A stretch of DNA of 64,000 nucleotides from UBA6120 sp964639215 (GCA_964639215.1 CAZXCV010000001.1:1-64000), one strand, 5' to 3'. Shown: positions 17,833 to 27,979, counted from the stretch's first letter. Translations and numbers: made by a program. The notes: generated by a model not told the origin, from the letters alone.

Positions 17833-18882
17833 ATGAAACGTACTGAAACAAAACCCGTCTACATCAATGGTCTCCAATTAGGAGGCGTAAACCGAGTCCT
17901 CATTCAATCGATGTGTTCGATTAAAACATCGTCAGTTACCGAAGTGGTTGCCCAAATTAAACGCCTGAGTTCTTTGGGCGCCGATTTAATGCGTGTCAGC
18001 GTCGTTGATAGGGCTGATGCTTTGGCGATTAAAGACATTAAGAAACAAATTGACATCCCCCTCGTTGCCGATATTCATTTTGATTATCGGCTGGCTCTTC
18101 AAGCGATCGAAAGTGGTGTTGATAAAATTAGACTTAATCCTGGTAATATCGGTTCAATCGATAAAATCAGCGCCGTCGTCACTCGCTGTAAACAAAAACA
18201 TATTCCAATTCGCATTGGAGTTAATTCTGGCTCACTCGATTCATCGATTCATCAATATGATGAACATTATACCGCTGCAAAGCTTGTTGAGTCGGCACGA
18301 AAACATGTCAAAATACTCGAAGAACTTGATTTTCATGATATCGTCATTTCACTCAAAGGAAGTTCGGTCCTTGAAACGATTGCCGCTTATCGACTTGCTG
18401 CCAAAACATTTCCTTACCCACTACACCTCGGAATCACTGAAGCTGGCATCAAAGACATTGGCATCATTAGATCTGCCGCTGGTCTAGCACCGCTCTTACT
18501 CGAAGGAATCGGTGACACGATTCGTATTTCGTTAACCGCAGATCCTGAAGAGGAAATCATCGCTGCCAAACGATTGCTTCATGATGTTGGTCTCTACCCA
18601 AATTATCCGACACTCGTATCATGTCCGACGTGTGGACGCACCGAAGTTAACGTGCAAGACATGGCGACACGCGTGATGCAGTATTTAGAATTTATCAATA
18701 AACCGATTACTGTCGCGGTGATGGGCTGTATCGTCAATGGACCTGGCGAATCAAAAAATGCTGACCTTGGACTAGCCGGTGGACGTCAGCATTGGATTTT
18801 ATTCAAAAAGGGTCAAATTGTGCGGACAGTGACTGCACTTGAAGCGTTTGATGCCCTCAAACAGCTAATCGATTCTTATTAG
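17833..18882 (+). CDS. ispG: 4-hydroxy-3-methylbut-2-enyl diphosphate synthase IspG
   Basis: Iron-sulfur enzyme of the MEP pathway that converts MEcPP to HMBPP. TIM-barrel segments VADIHFDYRLAL and KIRLNPGNIG are present. The 4Fe-4S ligands lie at the C-terminus: SCPTCGRTE and VMGCIVNGPGE. 349 residues, the short bacterial form. Ends convergent with nfo, overlapping by four bases. IspH, the next enzyme, is at 21165. Confidence 0.96.
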   Translation: MKRTETKPVYINGLQLGGVNRVLIQSMCSIKTSSVTEVVAQIKRLSSLGADLMRVSVVDRADALAIKDIKKQIDIPLVADIHFDYRLALQAIESGVDKIRLNPGNIGSIDKISAVVTRCKQKHIPIRIGVNSGSLDSSIHQYDEHYTAAKLVESARKHVKILEELDFHDIVISLKGSSVLETIAAYRLAAKTFPYPLHLGITEAGIKDIGIIRSAAGLAPLLLEGIGDTIRISLTADPEEEIIAAKRLLHDVGLYPNYPTLVSCPTCGRTEVNVQDMATRVMQYLEFINKPITVAVMGCIVNGPGESKNADLGLAGGRQHWILFKKGQIVRTVTALEAFDALKQLIDSY

Positions 18883-19760
18883 AACGTATCTTTCCAACCT
18901 TCAATTAGGGTTTGGTTACGTAACATACTGATTTCCTCTTTATATGGTGGACGATCACCAATCCATGGTGTTTCTAATATTTTAGGAATATTGGCGAGTC
19001 TTGGGTGATGGACGTAGCGATTCAGTGTTTTAAAGCCGATTTCACCGTAACCAAGATTTTCATGACGGTCTTTTTGAGCTCCACGTAAATTTTTAGAATC
19101 ATTAACATGAAGCACTAAAAGTTTTTCAAGTCCGACAATTCGATCAAACTCGTCTAAGACAGCATCGACGTCGTGAACATTATAGCCGGCATCATTAATG
19201 TGGCACGTGTCCATACATACTCCAAGACGGTCGGGATAGTGGCTATGATCAAAGAAATAACGGATTTGTTCGAATGTTCGGCCAACTTCAGAACCTTTGC
19301 CTGCCATCGTTTCTAACGCTATTTTGACATTTGTCCCATCCTGGCTTAATACGAGATCGAGTCCTTCAACAACTTTTGCCATTCCGATTTCATCACCGGC
19401 ACCAACGTGAGCGCCAGGATGTAAGACAAGGATTGAAAGTCCAAATGCAGCCACACGTTTAAGTTCTGTGATTAAGAATTGCACACCGAGTTCGAATGTA
19501 TCTTGTTTCAAACTATTGCCGAGATTAATAAGATAAGGTGCATGAACAACGATTTTCCCCGGATCGAAGTCACTATTTGCTAATAAGGCTTGCCCTTCTT
19601 CGATTTTTAGTTCTTCAAGCGGTTTCCGAAATGAGTTTTGTGGGGCACCCGTATAAAACATGAATGTATTTGCCTCATAACTTAAGGCTTCTTTAATTGA
19701 ACCAAGATAATAATCTGGCGCATTCATCGCCACATGACTACCGATCCATAGTTTACTCAT
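18879..19760 (-). CDS. nfo: Deoxyribonuclease IV (endonuclease IV)
   Basis: AP endonuclease of base-excision repair with three zinc ions. Metal-ligand segments are visible: SHVAMN at the N-terminus, VLHPGAHVGAG, ALETMAGKGSEVG, CMDTCHINDAGY, VLHVNDSKN, DRHENLGYGEIG. The ATG at 19760 (MSKLWIGSHV) is chosen over a 58-residue basic upstream extension, which is the out-of-frame reading of the helicase gene; it overlaps that gene's stop as ATGAGTAA. 293 residues is typical. Confidence 0.95.
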   Translation of the reverse strand: MSKLWIGSHVAMNAPDYYLGSIKEALSYEANTFMFYTGAPQNSFRKPLEELKIEEGQALLANSDFDPGKIVVHAPYLINLGNSLKQDTFELGVQFLITELKRVAAFGLSILVLHPGAHVGAGDEIGMAKVVEGLDLVLSQDGTNVKIALETMAGKGSEVGRTFEQIRYFFDHSHYPDRLGVCMDTCHINDAGYNVHDVDAVLDEFDRIVGLEKLLVLHVNDSKNLRGAQKDRHENLGYGEIGFKTLNRYVHHPRLANIPKILETPWIGDRPPYKEEISMLRNQTLIEGWKDTF

Positions 19761-21102
19761 GGTTTTTCTCCTTGGCAACTTTATATTTTTTATCGAGTTG
19801 TTCGCGGATTTTTCCTTTAATAGCGAGGCGTCGATGCCGCGCTTTGACTTTAGCAACAGCCTCTTTGACTTTCTTCTTGTAGCCTGGTTTAACTTCATGG
19901 CTCTTATTCTTACGAATGGCTTTTTGAATATCACGATTTAAATTTACGTCGACAGAACGCAATTTACGTAATGCTGGTCGTTCTTTTACTTTGAGAAGCT
20001 CGCCATTTTTAAGCGAATAATAATCAAATGCGATATTGTAGATTGCCAATCGTCCTAATTCGTTTTTTGGATCTTGATTATAGAAAAGAAAACTGTCGCC
20101 TTTATCTTGGTAGCGACCCGTTCGTCCAGCCCGATGCATATAAAATTCGATTTGATGCGGTAAGTCGACACTTAAGACATCGGTGACATTAGCGATATCA
20201 AGCCCACGTGCTGCCATATCTGAAGCGACGATAATCGGAAACTCATCAGCGCGAATCCGCTTAATCATACTAGATCGTTGCCGCATCGATAACTCGCCGT
20301 GTAAAACACCAGTTTTATAACCTTGCAAAATTAGGAAGTCATAAATCTCTTTCACAGTTGTGACTTTACTTGCAAAGATGAGTAAGAGATATGGTTGCCT
20401 CGCGTCAATAAACGCCGCAACCTGTTCGAGCATTGACTTGAAATGAGTGTCAACGAGATGGTGGGCGACACGCATCGGGGCAACTTGATCGAGGTTCTGA
20501 TCAATGAAAAAGTCCGGATTTATATACTTTTTAATGAATGGTTCAAGCGCCTTAGGAAAGGTAGCTGAAAACGCCAAAATTCGTGGTTTTAAAACTTTAG
20601 TAATATATTGGTCTATTATTGGTATAAATCCAGCGTCTACTAACATATCGGCTTCATCAAGGACAATTGTCGTCACTTGGTGAATATTAATCGTGCTTTG
20701 CTCAGCTAATTTAACTAATCGCCCTGGTGTCGTTATTAAGATATGGGGAACATTTGTATGTTTCAATATTTCAATTTCACGACCGCCAGTCGCGAGTGTA
20801 ATTTTCAATTTTGGAAATGCGACCGCGATTTGCTTCCCGAAATCATAGGTTTGGCGCGCTAGCTCACGTGTTGGTGATAATATGATTACTTGTAAGCCAA
20901 GAGCTGGGTCGATTTTGTCGATTAGCGGGACGATAAAAGCATGCGTCTTACCACTACCTGTCTCAGCTTTAGCAATTAAACTTTCGCCCCGAAGCACTTT
21001 TGGAATCACTTCTTCTTGGATTGGGGTTGGCGAAATATAATCAAGTTCTTTTAAAACTTGAATCATGGTATCTGTTAGTGCAAAACTTCGGAACGATCCC
21101 AT
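19753..21102 (-). CDS. cshB: DEAD-box RNA helicase (CshB-like)
   Basis: ATP-dependent RNA helicase, 449 residues. Motifs in order: Q-motif region TPIQEEVIP, motif I AKAETGSGKTH, Ia PTRELARQ, Ib TPGRLVKL, II VLDEADML, III SATFPK, V ASDMAARGLDIANV, VI HRAGRTGR. A lysine-rich C-terminal tail follows. In Bacillus CshB precedes nfo exactly as here, which supports the assignment over CshA. Likely role in cold-shock RNA remodelling or ribosome assembly. Confidence 0.9.
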   Translation of the reverse strand: MGSFRSFALTDTMIQVLKELDYISPTPIQEEVIPKVLRGESLIAKAETGSGKTHAFIVPLIDKIDPALGLQVIILSPTRELARQTYDFGKQIAVAFPKLKITLATGGREIEILKHTNVPHILITTPGRLVKLAEQSTINIHQVTTIVLDEADMLVDAGFIPIIDQYITKVLKPRILAFSATFPKALEPFIKKYINPDFFIDQNLDQVAPMRVAHHLVDTHFKSMLEQVAAFIDARQPYLLLIFASKVTTVKEIYDFLILQGYKTGVLHGELSMRQRSSMIKRIRADEFPIIVASDMAARGLDIANVTDVLSVDLPHQIEFYMHRAGRTGRYQDKGDSFLFYNQDPKNELGRLAIYNIAFDYYSLKNGELLKVKERPALRKLRSVDVNLNRDIQKAIRKNKSHEVKPGYKKKVKEAVAKVKARHRRLAIKGKIREQLDKKYKVAKEKNHE

Positions 21103-21147
21103 AATTTACCTCGCCTTATTATACACGATGCAGTCGTCTTTTACTTA

Positions 21148-21156
21148 TGGTACAAT
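21148..21156 (+). promoter_or_regulatory. Extended -10 promoter of ispH, leaderless
   Basis: TGG-TACAAT ends eight bases before the ATG at 21165. Transcription would start at about that ATG. Confidence 0.5.
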
Positions 21157-21164
21157 TACGTCAT

Positions 21165-22037
21165 ATGAATGTTTATGTCACCAATCCCCATGGCTATTGC
21201 ATGGGTGTCGTTAATGCCATCAAGTTAGCCGAACAAGCTAAATATGAAAATCCGCATCGGCCTGTTGCCATTTTAGGAATGCTCGTTCATAACGAAGAAG
21301 TAATTGAGCGACTTCAAAAAAAAGGTATTTTTACGCTTTATGATACGACGAAAACGCATAAAGAGTTGCTCCAAGAAATAAACCCCGCGACAATTATCAT
21401 TTTTTCCGCTCATGGACATGTCAAAGAACTCGAAGAAATTGCTAGGGCGCGTAATTTGACTTATGTTGATGCCACTTGTTCTCGTGTAACACGTAATCAT
21501 GACTTAATCATTGATGCGCTTAAAAAAGGTCAACAAGTCATCTTTATCGGGAAAAAAGGTCATCCCGAAACAACCGCAGCCGTTTCACTTGACTCACGAA
21601 TTATCCTACTAGACGTCAAAGATAAATTTAAATACCAAGGTCTCGATTTATTAAAGGAAACATTCGTCCTGAATCAGACAACCTTATCATTCCTTGAATT
21701 AAAGTCGATTCATCAAGATCTCTTGCGAATTTTCCCAAATATTGTCATCAATGAAGAAATTTGTTCAGCCACACGACTTAGACAACAAGCCGTGATTGAT
21801 GTCCCAGCTCATGCTGATTTAATTTATATCGTTGGTAGTTCTCATTCGAGCAATACCGAAAAACTTGTTGAGGTCGCTAAAAAAACGCATCCTAAAGCAT
21901 TAGTTTACCGCATCAATAATATCGATGATATTCATCAAAGTGATTTAGTCGGAAAAAAACTCGTCGCGATTGGCGCTGGAGCGTCAACGCCGCCCGAGTT
22001 AACTGAAGAAATTATCGCCTATTTACGAAAAGTTTAA
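21165..22037 (+). CDS. ispH: 4-hydroxy-3-methylbut-2-enyl diphosphate reductase IspH
   Basis: Last MEP enzyme, reducing HMBPP to IPP and DMAPP with an iron-sulfur cluster. The three cysteine ligands appear in GYCMGVVNAI, VDATCSRVTRNH and NEEICSATRLRQ. Conserved VHNEEVIERL, SAHGH and GKKGHPET are present. The ATG at 21165 (MNVYVTNPHGYCMGV) is preferred to one 18 bases upstream because that lies inside the -10 region. About 290 residues, normal. Converges on the nif3-like gene with a four-base overlap. Confidence 0.95.
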   Translation: MNVYVTNPHGYCMGVVNAIKLAEQAKYENPHRPVAILGMLVHNEEVIERLQKKGIFTLYDTTKTHKELLQEINPATIIIFSAHGHVKELEEIARARNLTYVDATCSRVTRNHDLIIDALKKGQQVIFIGKKGHPETTAAVSLDSRIILLDVKDKFKYQGLDLLKETFVLNQTTLSFLELKSIHQDLLRIFPNIVINEEICSATRLRQQAVIDVPAHADLIYIVGSSHSSNTEKLVEVAKKTHPKALVYRINNIDDIHQSDLVGKKLVAIGAGASTPPELTEEIIAYLRKV

Positions 22038-22804
22038 ATCAGTTGCGCCTGCGCTTGAAGCGGCGCTTTTTTTATAATTAACGAGGAATCGATGCTATGA
22101 AGAATTTTTTCCATCTGCGGGATAAAAATTGATTCAATCTCATGGGGAAGATCAAGATAATTATAGTGATCATTAATAATGCCGCGTCGCACGTGGTGGG
22201 GCATATCACCTGATATAAAAAGGTCATAACCTTCTTTTTGGGCGATTGAGTAGCTTCTGGAACCGCCACCACCGATAATCGCGACACGATGAATGATCTT
22301 CTTACCATAAGGAAGTAACAAGCCATAGGTCGCATGGAGGCGTTCTTTTGCATACGAGGCAAACACTTCGATTGGCAGCGGTGTTCCAAGATACCCACCG
22401 CGAGCCATTGGTTCTTCACTCAAAGGTTGAATGTCTCGTAGTCCTAATGCCTCAGTCAGTGCATCGTTCATCCCACCTTGACCACGGTCGAAATTCGTAT
22501 GTAAGCTATAAACACACAACCCGGCGTGTTCAACACGCTCAATTAAGGCGAATTTAGCAGGATCATCTTTCTTGATGACGCTTCGAGGATGATAAACAAA
22601 CGGGTGATGCGTCAAGATTAAATCAGGTTTCAAAGCGGCAACTTCATCATAAAGGAGGCTATCAAAATCTAACGCGAGAAAGATCGTTTGGACCATTTCC
22701 GGTAATTTACCTGCCATTAAGCCGATTCGGTCATGGTATTCTTTTGCATAACGCTTCGGAAATCGTTTCGCTAATTTTGCCAATAGACTACTTGTTTTGA
22801 TCAT
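22034..22804 (-). CDS. Nif3-like dinuclear metal-centre protein (YqfO family)
   Basis: 256 residues, the short form without the inserted domain of Bacillus YqfO. Metal-binding histidines are visible in LILTHHPFVYHP, SLHTNFDRGQGGMNDAL and ISGDMPHH. The protein also reads LTEALGLRDIQPL and VAIIGGGGSR. Function in the family is unsettled (GTP cyclohydrolase-like activity has been proposed). It overlaps trmK by 17 bases, as in the Bacillus order sigA-trmK-yqfO. Confidence 0.9.
   Translation of the reverse strand: MIKTSSLLAKLAKRFPKRYAKEYHDRIGLMAGKLPEMVQTIFLALDFDSLLYDEVAALKPDLILTHHPFVYHPRSVIKKDDPAKFALIERVEHAGLCVYSLHTNFDRGQGGMNDALTEALGLRDIQPLSEEPMARGGYLGTPLPIEVFASYAKERLHATYGLLLPYGKKIIHRVAIIGGGGSRSYSIAQKEGYDLFISGDMPHHVRRGIINDHYNYLDLPHEIESIFIPQMEKILHSIDSSLIIKKAPLQAQAQLI
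22045..22073 (+). terminator. Terminator of ispH, inside the convergent nif3-like gene
   Basis: GCGCC / GGCGC arms with GCTT/AAGC complementarity in the loop, followed by seven T. It lies wholly within the last codons of the opposite-strand gene. Confidence 0.75.
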
Positions 22805-23444
22805 AATTTTCGAGCCATTCCTTCTCTATTAATAAACGTTTTCGGTTAGTTTCAGGGATATCATGTTCTAAGATACGCTCGATTTCATCGATACGCTCAC
22901 ACATTTTTTTTCTTAATGATGGGGAGCGACGTTTGAGATTGAGGGGACCGTATTCTAATTCATAGGGTGAATAGCGGATGCTTCCCTTTTTAAAGACGAT
23001 AATGTCATAAAATTGCGAAGCGTCTTCGATAATTGTCTCATCGTCAATGTGATAACCAATTAGCATCATAAACTCGCGTAACTGTTTGGTTTGTTGATGC
23101 GGGCTTATAATTAGTCTAGCAACATGCGATAAAGCAGCTTGATGATGCTCAATGATTTTTTGAATGAGCAAACCGCCCATACCTGCCAATACAATCGTAT
23201 CAACATCAGTTGGTAATTGCTCAAGTCCGTCAGCTAAATATACTTTTATTCGTGGTTCAGCAATGAACCTTGCTCGTAAGCGCTCATATGGACCGCGTTT
23301 ATTATCGGTAGCATACCCGTGTTTGATAATATTCTTCGCCAGTAAATAGGAGAGCAAATGTCCATGGTCTGAGCCGATATCAGCGACGACTGTATCATGT
23401 GGCACATATGCGGCAATCGTTTTCAGTCGGAGACTGATGTCCAT
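22788..23444 (-). CDS. trmK: tRNA (adenine-22-N1)-methyltransferase TrmK
   Basis: Methylates A22 of bacterial tRNAs using S-adenosylmethionine. The SAM site VVADIGSDHGHLLSYLL and the catalytic-side motif VLAGMGGLLIQKI are present, then SPHQQTKQLREF. 218 residues with a C-terminal coiled coil (SLRKKMCERIDEIERILEH). Follows rpoD by two bases. Confidence 0.93.
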   Translation of the reverse strand: MDISLRLKTIAAYVPHDTVVADIGSDHGHLLSYLLAKNIIKHGYATDNKRGPYERLRARFIAEPRIKVYLADGLEQLPTDVDTIVLAGMGGLLIQKIIEHHQAALSHVARLIISPHQQTKQLREFMMLIGYHIDDETIIEDASQFYDIIVFKKGSIRYSPYELEYGPLNLKRRSPSLRKKMCERIDEIERILEHDIPETNRKRLLIEKEWLENYDQNK

Positions 23445-23446
23445 GA

Positions 23447-24721
23447 TTAAATGTCGCGATAATCGCCGAGGCGTTTCGCTCTCGTTGGATGGCGAAGCTT
23501 TCGAATCGCTTTGGCTTCGATTTGACGAATACGTTCACGCGTAACGCCGAATTCATGACCAACTTCTTCAAGTGTGCGTGGGCGATTATCATCAAGTCCG
23601 TAACGTAAACGCAACACCCGTTCTTCGCGGTCTGTCAAATCTTGCATAATTTTATAAAGCTCTTCTTTTAAAAGAACCGAGGTTGTGTGTTCGGTCGGAC
23701 TCGTCGCTTCTTTATCTTCGATAAAGTCGCCTAAGTGTGAGTCATCTTCTTCACCAATTGGGGTTTCAAGACTGACAGGTTCTAGCGCAATCCGTTGGAT
23801 TTCACGAATGCGCTCAGGGCTCATTTCACCATTGAGTTTCAATGATATTTCTTCCGCTGTTGGTTCTCGGCCAAGCTCTTGAACGAGTTGGCGCTGAACA
23901 CGTGTCATTTTATTAATCGTTTCAACCATGTGAACTGGAATCCGAATTGTCCGTGCTTGATCAGCAATCGCACGTGTGATTGCTTGTCGAATCCACCAGG
24001 TGGCATAAGTTGAAAACTTAAAACCTTTAGTATAATCAAACTTTTCAACCGCTTTAATGAGCCCGAGATTACCTTCTTGAATTAAGTCAAGGAAAAGCAT
24101 GCCCCGTCCCACGTAATGCTTGGCCAAATTGACGACAAGCCGTAAGTTAGAATTAATCAGGCGCGTTTTCGCTTCATCATCACCGGCAATAATCGCTTTG
24201 GCAATTTCGATTTCTTCGCTTGGTTTTAACAAATCGACTTTGCCAATTTCTTTGAGGTACATCTTGACTGAATCGTTGACTTTAATGTCACCAGCTGAAA
24301 ATGCGTCAAATCGATTAATGTCAATATCTTCATCTTCCACGACTTCATCTTCATAGTCGCTCTCGAACAAGTCGCCTTCAACAAAATCAGCGGTTTCGAC
24401 TTCCTTGATTTTTGTTTCATCGACTTCAAGGTCATCAATCGATTCCTCTTCTTCCTCAACGACAACTTCAATTCCCTTATTTTTAAAGAACAGGACGAGT
24501 TTTTCAGTGTCATCATCATTTAACTCGAGATGTTCGATTGAATCGAATAATTCGTCTTGGCTAATAAAACCATCGGCTTCAGCTTTCTTTTGAAAGCGTT
24601 TCTTGATGGAATCTAGTGTTTCAATCTCGCTTTCTTCTTCAATGACAACCTCGTCATCACTAATTTTTTTAATGAGCTCAACCGCCCCATCTTCACTAAT
24701 TTGTTTTTTTCCTTTTGGCAT
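23447..24721 (-). CDS. rpoD: RNA polymerase principal sigma factor SigA
   Basis: Housekeeping sigma-70. An acidic region 1.1-like N-terminus (residues ~1-130) precedes region 1.2 (DSVKMYLKEIGKVDLLKP), region 2 (NLRLVVNLAKHYVGRGM, FKFSTYATWWIRQAI), region 3 and the region 4 helix-turn-helix (EVGHEFGVTRERIRQIE). The start is set at ATG 24721 (MPKGKKQ), nine bases after AAAGGA; in-frame ATG 24727 and GTG 24739 are alternatives. Overlaps the end of dnaG only if GTG is used. Order dnaG-rpoD-trmK as in Bacillus. Confidence 0.96.
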   Translation of the reverse strand: MPKGKKQISEDGAVELIKKISDDEVVIEEESEIETLDSIKKRFQKKAEADGFISQDELFDSIEHLELNDDDTEKLVLFFKNKGIEVVVEEEEESIDDLEVDETKIKEVETADFVEGDLFESDYEDEVVEDEDIDINRFDAFSAGDIKVNDSVKMYLKEIGKVDLLKPSEEIEIAKAIIAGDDEAKTRLINSNLRLVVNLAKHYVGRGMLFLDLIQEGNLGLIKAVEKFDYTKGFKFSTYATWWIRQAITRAIADQARTIRIPVHMVETINKMTRVQRQLVQELGREPTAEEISLKLNGEMSPERIREIQRIALEPVSLETPIGEEDDSHLGDFIEDKEATSPTEHTTSVLLKEELYKIMQDLTDREERVLRLRYGLDDNRPRTLEEVGHEFGVTRERIRQIEAKAIRKLRHPTRAKRLGDYRDI

Positions 24722-24735
24722 ACGCATGGTTCCTT

Positions 24736-26529
24736 TCACTTATCGCCTAACTTTTTGTGGCGTTTCATAGCCTTATTGTATTCAGTAATCAACCGGGCTT
24801 TTTCTTGTTCGTCTTGACCTTCGAGCGCTTTTTCTAATCTTTTCTTGTAATAGTAGATTTCGCGCTCACTCGTAATCACATCGTGAATCTCTTCTAGCAA
24901 GGTATCACTGCACTGCGGATAATCTTTTTCGAGGGCGAGTGCTGTTACTTCCTTAACTAGCGCTTCTTTATTTTCGGGCTCCAAGGCGTTGATATCCGCG
25001 AGTAGTCCGGTAATTGTCGCACTATTTTCACTCGATGTTCGTTCGATGATGAAGTTAGCAATCGTGCGATAAATCTCGTCATAGAAGTATTCAATCTTTG
25101 ATTTATAGAAATCGATGGCTTTTGGATCATTGAGCATGAAGTACAGTAATTGTCGTTCAGCCCGTTGGAAGCGCCTTAGATGCTTGGCTTCTGGTCGAAA
25201 TGTCGCGTAAAGTGTTTCAACATCCATCGTTCCTTTCTTCTCGCGATAACTCGTCACTAAGCTCTCAATCGTTGTGGTGGTGAATGATGTTAATGATGAT
25301 AATTTTTTGATATATTCCTCGCGTTCGAGCACGCTTGTGGTTCCTGCTAGAAGTGGAATCATTAATTTCACGAGGTCACGCCGCTGTTCGGATGTTTTAA
25401 GTGGTCGTGTTTTCCCATAATACTCAAGCGCGAATTCGAGGCGGCCGACGAGGTTATTCAAATACTGTTTTAGCGCCTCAGGTCCTTGTTCGTTCAGTAT
25501 TTCATCACTATCGCGTTCATCACCGGCATTTAGGACGAAGCGATATGGTAACTGACTAGCATCAAGCATTGGCATCATTTTTAACATTGCTGCCTGTCCA
25601 GGGGCATCGCCATCAAGACAAATGCGTAGTTCGGTATCGGGTAAGCGGAGCATCGCGAGATGCGTTTTGGTGAATGCCGTTCCCATTAAGGCGACAGCGG
25701 CATCGATCCCCGCTCGAGCGAGAGCGATGACATCCATAAATCCTTCAAGGATATATAGGTATTGCACCGGTCGTGCCGCTTCACGCGCAATATGAAAGTG
25801 ATATAAGATGTTACTTTTAATGAATATTTTTGATTCAGGCGAATTAATGTATTTAGCACCTTCTACATCGCCAATTTTCCGTCCTGAAAAACCAACGACA
25901 CGACCATAGCGGTCGTATATTGGAAAGATGATGCGACCAGCGAGACGATCACTAGCATCTAGTTGCATCGTGATGATACCGAGATGCTCCATGATTGACC
26001 GTGAGTGTCCCTTATTCAATAAATACTGGACGATACCTTTACCATCAGGAAGACTATATCCAAGTTGAAATTTCTCACGAATTGGTGCGGTTAATTGGCG
26101 ACTTTCTAAATATGTCAAAGCGGTCTCGCCTTGTTCCGTCGTTAAACTAAAGCGATAAAACGTTAAGGCATCACTCATGCAGTCATAATATGGCTTTAAT
26201 GTTTGACTAGTAATTTCATCAATTGGTTTATACCGGAGTCGCTCATCACTGAACCCAACAAGATCGGCGACTTTACGCGCTGCATCCATAAAGTGCAATT
26301 TCTCATATGCTTGAACGAATTGAATCGCGTTACCGCCAGCGCCGCAGACGAAGCATTTATAAATCTGCTTCTCCCGGCTAATTTGCAATGATGGATTTTT
26401 ATCATCATGGAATGGGCATAAAGCGACAAAGCTGCGACCTTTTTTTGTGACATTGATGAAACTTGAAATGACGTTGACGATGTCAGAACGTTTTAATAAT
26501 TCATCAATGAGTGTCCGATCGAATGGCAT
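24736..26529 (-). CDS. dnaG: DNA primase
   Basis: Synthesises RNA primers at the replication fork. CHC2-type zinc finger at the N-terminus (CPFHDDKNPSLQIS, YKCFVCGAGGNAI). TOPRIM catalytic core has YILEGFMDVIALARAG and LDGDAPGQAA. The C-terminal ~150 residues form the DnaB-interacting domain. 597 residues, standard. Stop TGA, consistent with the standard genetic code. Confidence 0.96.
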   Translation of the reverse strand: MPFDRTLIDELLKRSDIVNVISSFINVTKKGRSFVALCPFHDDKNPSLQISREKQIYKCFVCGAGGNAIQFVQAYEKLHFMDAARKVADLVGFSDERLRYKPIDEITSQTLKPYYDCMSDALTFYRFSLTTEQGETALTYLESRQLTAPIREKFQLGYSLPDGKGIVQYLLNKGHSRSIMEHLGIITMQLDASDRLAGRIIFPIYDRYGRVVGFSGRKIGDVEGAKYINSPESKIFIKSNILYHFHIAREAARPVQYLYILEGFMDVIALARAGIDAAVALMGTAFTKTHLAMLRLPDTELRICLDGDAPGQAAMLKMMPMLDASQLPYRFVLNAGDERDSDEILNEQGPEALKQYLNNLVGRLEFALEYYGKTRPLKTSEQRRDLVKLMIPLLAGTTSVLEREEYIKKLSSLTSFTTTTIESLVTSYREKKGTMDVETLYATFRPEAKHLRRFQRAERQLLYFMLNDPKAIDFYKSKIEYFYDEIYRTIANFIIERTSSENSATITGLLADINALEPENKEALVKEVTALALEKDYPQCSDTLLEEIHDVITSEREIYYYKKRLEKALEGQDEQEKARLITEYNKAMKRHKKLGDK

Positions 26530-26571
26530 GCGTTTTTCCTTTTAATAAACTTTTTATATACTTAATTATTA

Positions 26572-27942
26572 CTAATAAAACACTTTTACTCTTAAATATT
26601 TAATTAATTCCTCAATAGGCAGACGAATTTGTTTCATTGAATCGCGGTCACGGATTGTGACTGATTGATCAGTGGCAGTATCAAAATCGACCGTGACACA
26701 AAATGGTGTTCCGATGGCATCTTGCCGTCTGTAACGTTTTCCAATGCTTCCCGTTTCATCATATACGACATTAAAGTGCGGATTTAAGATCGCGACAATT
26801 TCAGCAGCCTTTTCATTTAATTGTTTGCTTAGTGGTAGTACTGCGACTTGATAAGGCGCGATCGCGGGATGAAGTCGTAAGACGGTACGTGTGTCTTTTT
26901 CTAGTTCTTCTTCGATAAAAGCATCGGATAGAACCATTAAGGCAAGACGATCGAGACCGAGTGAAGGTTCAACAATGCATGGCACATATTTTTCATTTGT
27001 GTCTGGGTCAAGGTAATCTAATGATTTCCCAGAATATGCTTGATGCCGATTAATGTCATAATCACCCCGATCAGCAATGCCCCAAACTTCCCCCCAACCA
27101 AACGGAAACTTATATTCAATGTCGCTTGTGGCTTTACTATAAAACGCGAGTTCTTTTTGACTATGATCTCGGAATCGTAGATTTTCTTCTTGAATACCGA
27201 GACTAGTTAAAAACCGCATTGCATACTCTTTCCAGTAGGCGAACCATTTTAAATTTGTGCCTGGAGCACAGAAAAATTCGAGTTCGAGTTGTGAAAATTC
27301 TCTTGTTCTGAACGTGAAAGTTCCAGGAGTAATTTCGTTACGAAAGGCTTTACCGACACTCGCCACTCCAAGTGGTAGTTTGCGTCTAGTTGTCCTTAAG
27401 ATATTTTTGAAGTTAATGATGACCCCTTGGGCTGTTTCGGGTCGTAAATACACAAGTGCTTGGCTATCGTCAGTGACGCCAATATGCGTTTTGAACATCA
27501 TATTGAATTGGCGAATATCGGTAAAATTGTAAGCACCACATTGTGAACAAGGAACTTTCTTTTCCTTAATGAAAGTCATCAAAGCTTCTTGATCCATCGC
27601 TGCGGTGTCAACATCAGGAAATGCATCATTAATTAATTTATCAGCGCGATGACGCGCTTTGCATGATTTACAGTCGATTAATGGATCGTTAAACGTTGAG
27701 ACATGGCCAGTTGCTTCCCAAACTTTCGGATTCATTAATATCGCGGAGTCAATCCCGACATTCGTTGGACTTTCTTGAACGAATTTTTTCCACCAGACGC
27801 GTTTTAAATTATTGAGTAATTCAACACCTAAAGGACCATAGTCCCAGCTATTAGCGAGACCACCGTATAATTCAGAGCCTTGATAGACAAAACCATACGT
27901 TTGAAGATGATTTACTAACTCGTCAAATTTAATTTTTGTCAT
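26572..27942 (-). CDS. glyS: Glycyl-tRNA synthetase (single-chain, class II)
   Basis: Charges tRNA-Gly. This is the homodimeric type (GlyQS), not the alpha2-beta2 type of Bacillus, consistent with mycoplasmas and some Firmicutes. Motifs: FVYQGSELYGGLANSWDYGP at the N-terminus, motif 2 FRNEITPGTFTFRTREFSQ, motif 3 EPSLGLDRLALMVL. Zinc-like CxxC pairs (CKSC, CSQC) lie in the insertion. 456 residues. GGGAG precedes the ATG. Own promoter at 27980-28008. Confidence 0.95.
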   Translation of the reverse strand: MTKIKFDELVNHLQTYGFVYQGSELYGGLANSWDYGPLGVELLNNLKRVWWKKFVQESPTNVGIDSAILMNPKVWEATGHVSTFNDPLIDCKSCKARHRADKLINDAFPDVDTAAMDQEALMTFIKEKKVPCSQCGAYNFTDIRQFNMMFKTHIGVTDDSQALVYLRPETAQGVIINFKNILRTTRRKLPLGVASVGKAFRNEITPGTFTFRTREFSQLELEFFCAPGTNLKWFAYWKEYAMRFLTSLGIQEENLRFRDHSQKELAFYSKATSDIEYKFPFGWGEVWGIADRGDYDINRHQAYSGKSLDYLDPDTNEKYVPCIVEPSLGLDRLALMVLSDAFIEEELEKDTRTVLRLHPAIAPYQVAVLPLSKQLNEKAAEIVAILNPHFNVVYDETGSIGKRYRRQDAIGTPFCVTVDFDTATDQSVTIRDRDSMKQIRLPIEELIKYLRVKVFY

Positions 27943-27979
27943 ATATTACTCCCAGTACATAAAAACGTGCACGAACGCT

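Noticed and set aside
17993..18487. 164-codon frame inside ispG
   Set aside because: Same strand, shifted frame of a well-conserved gene, with no start signal.
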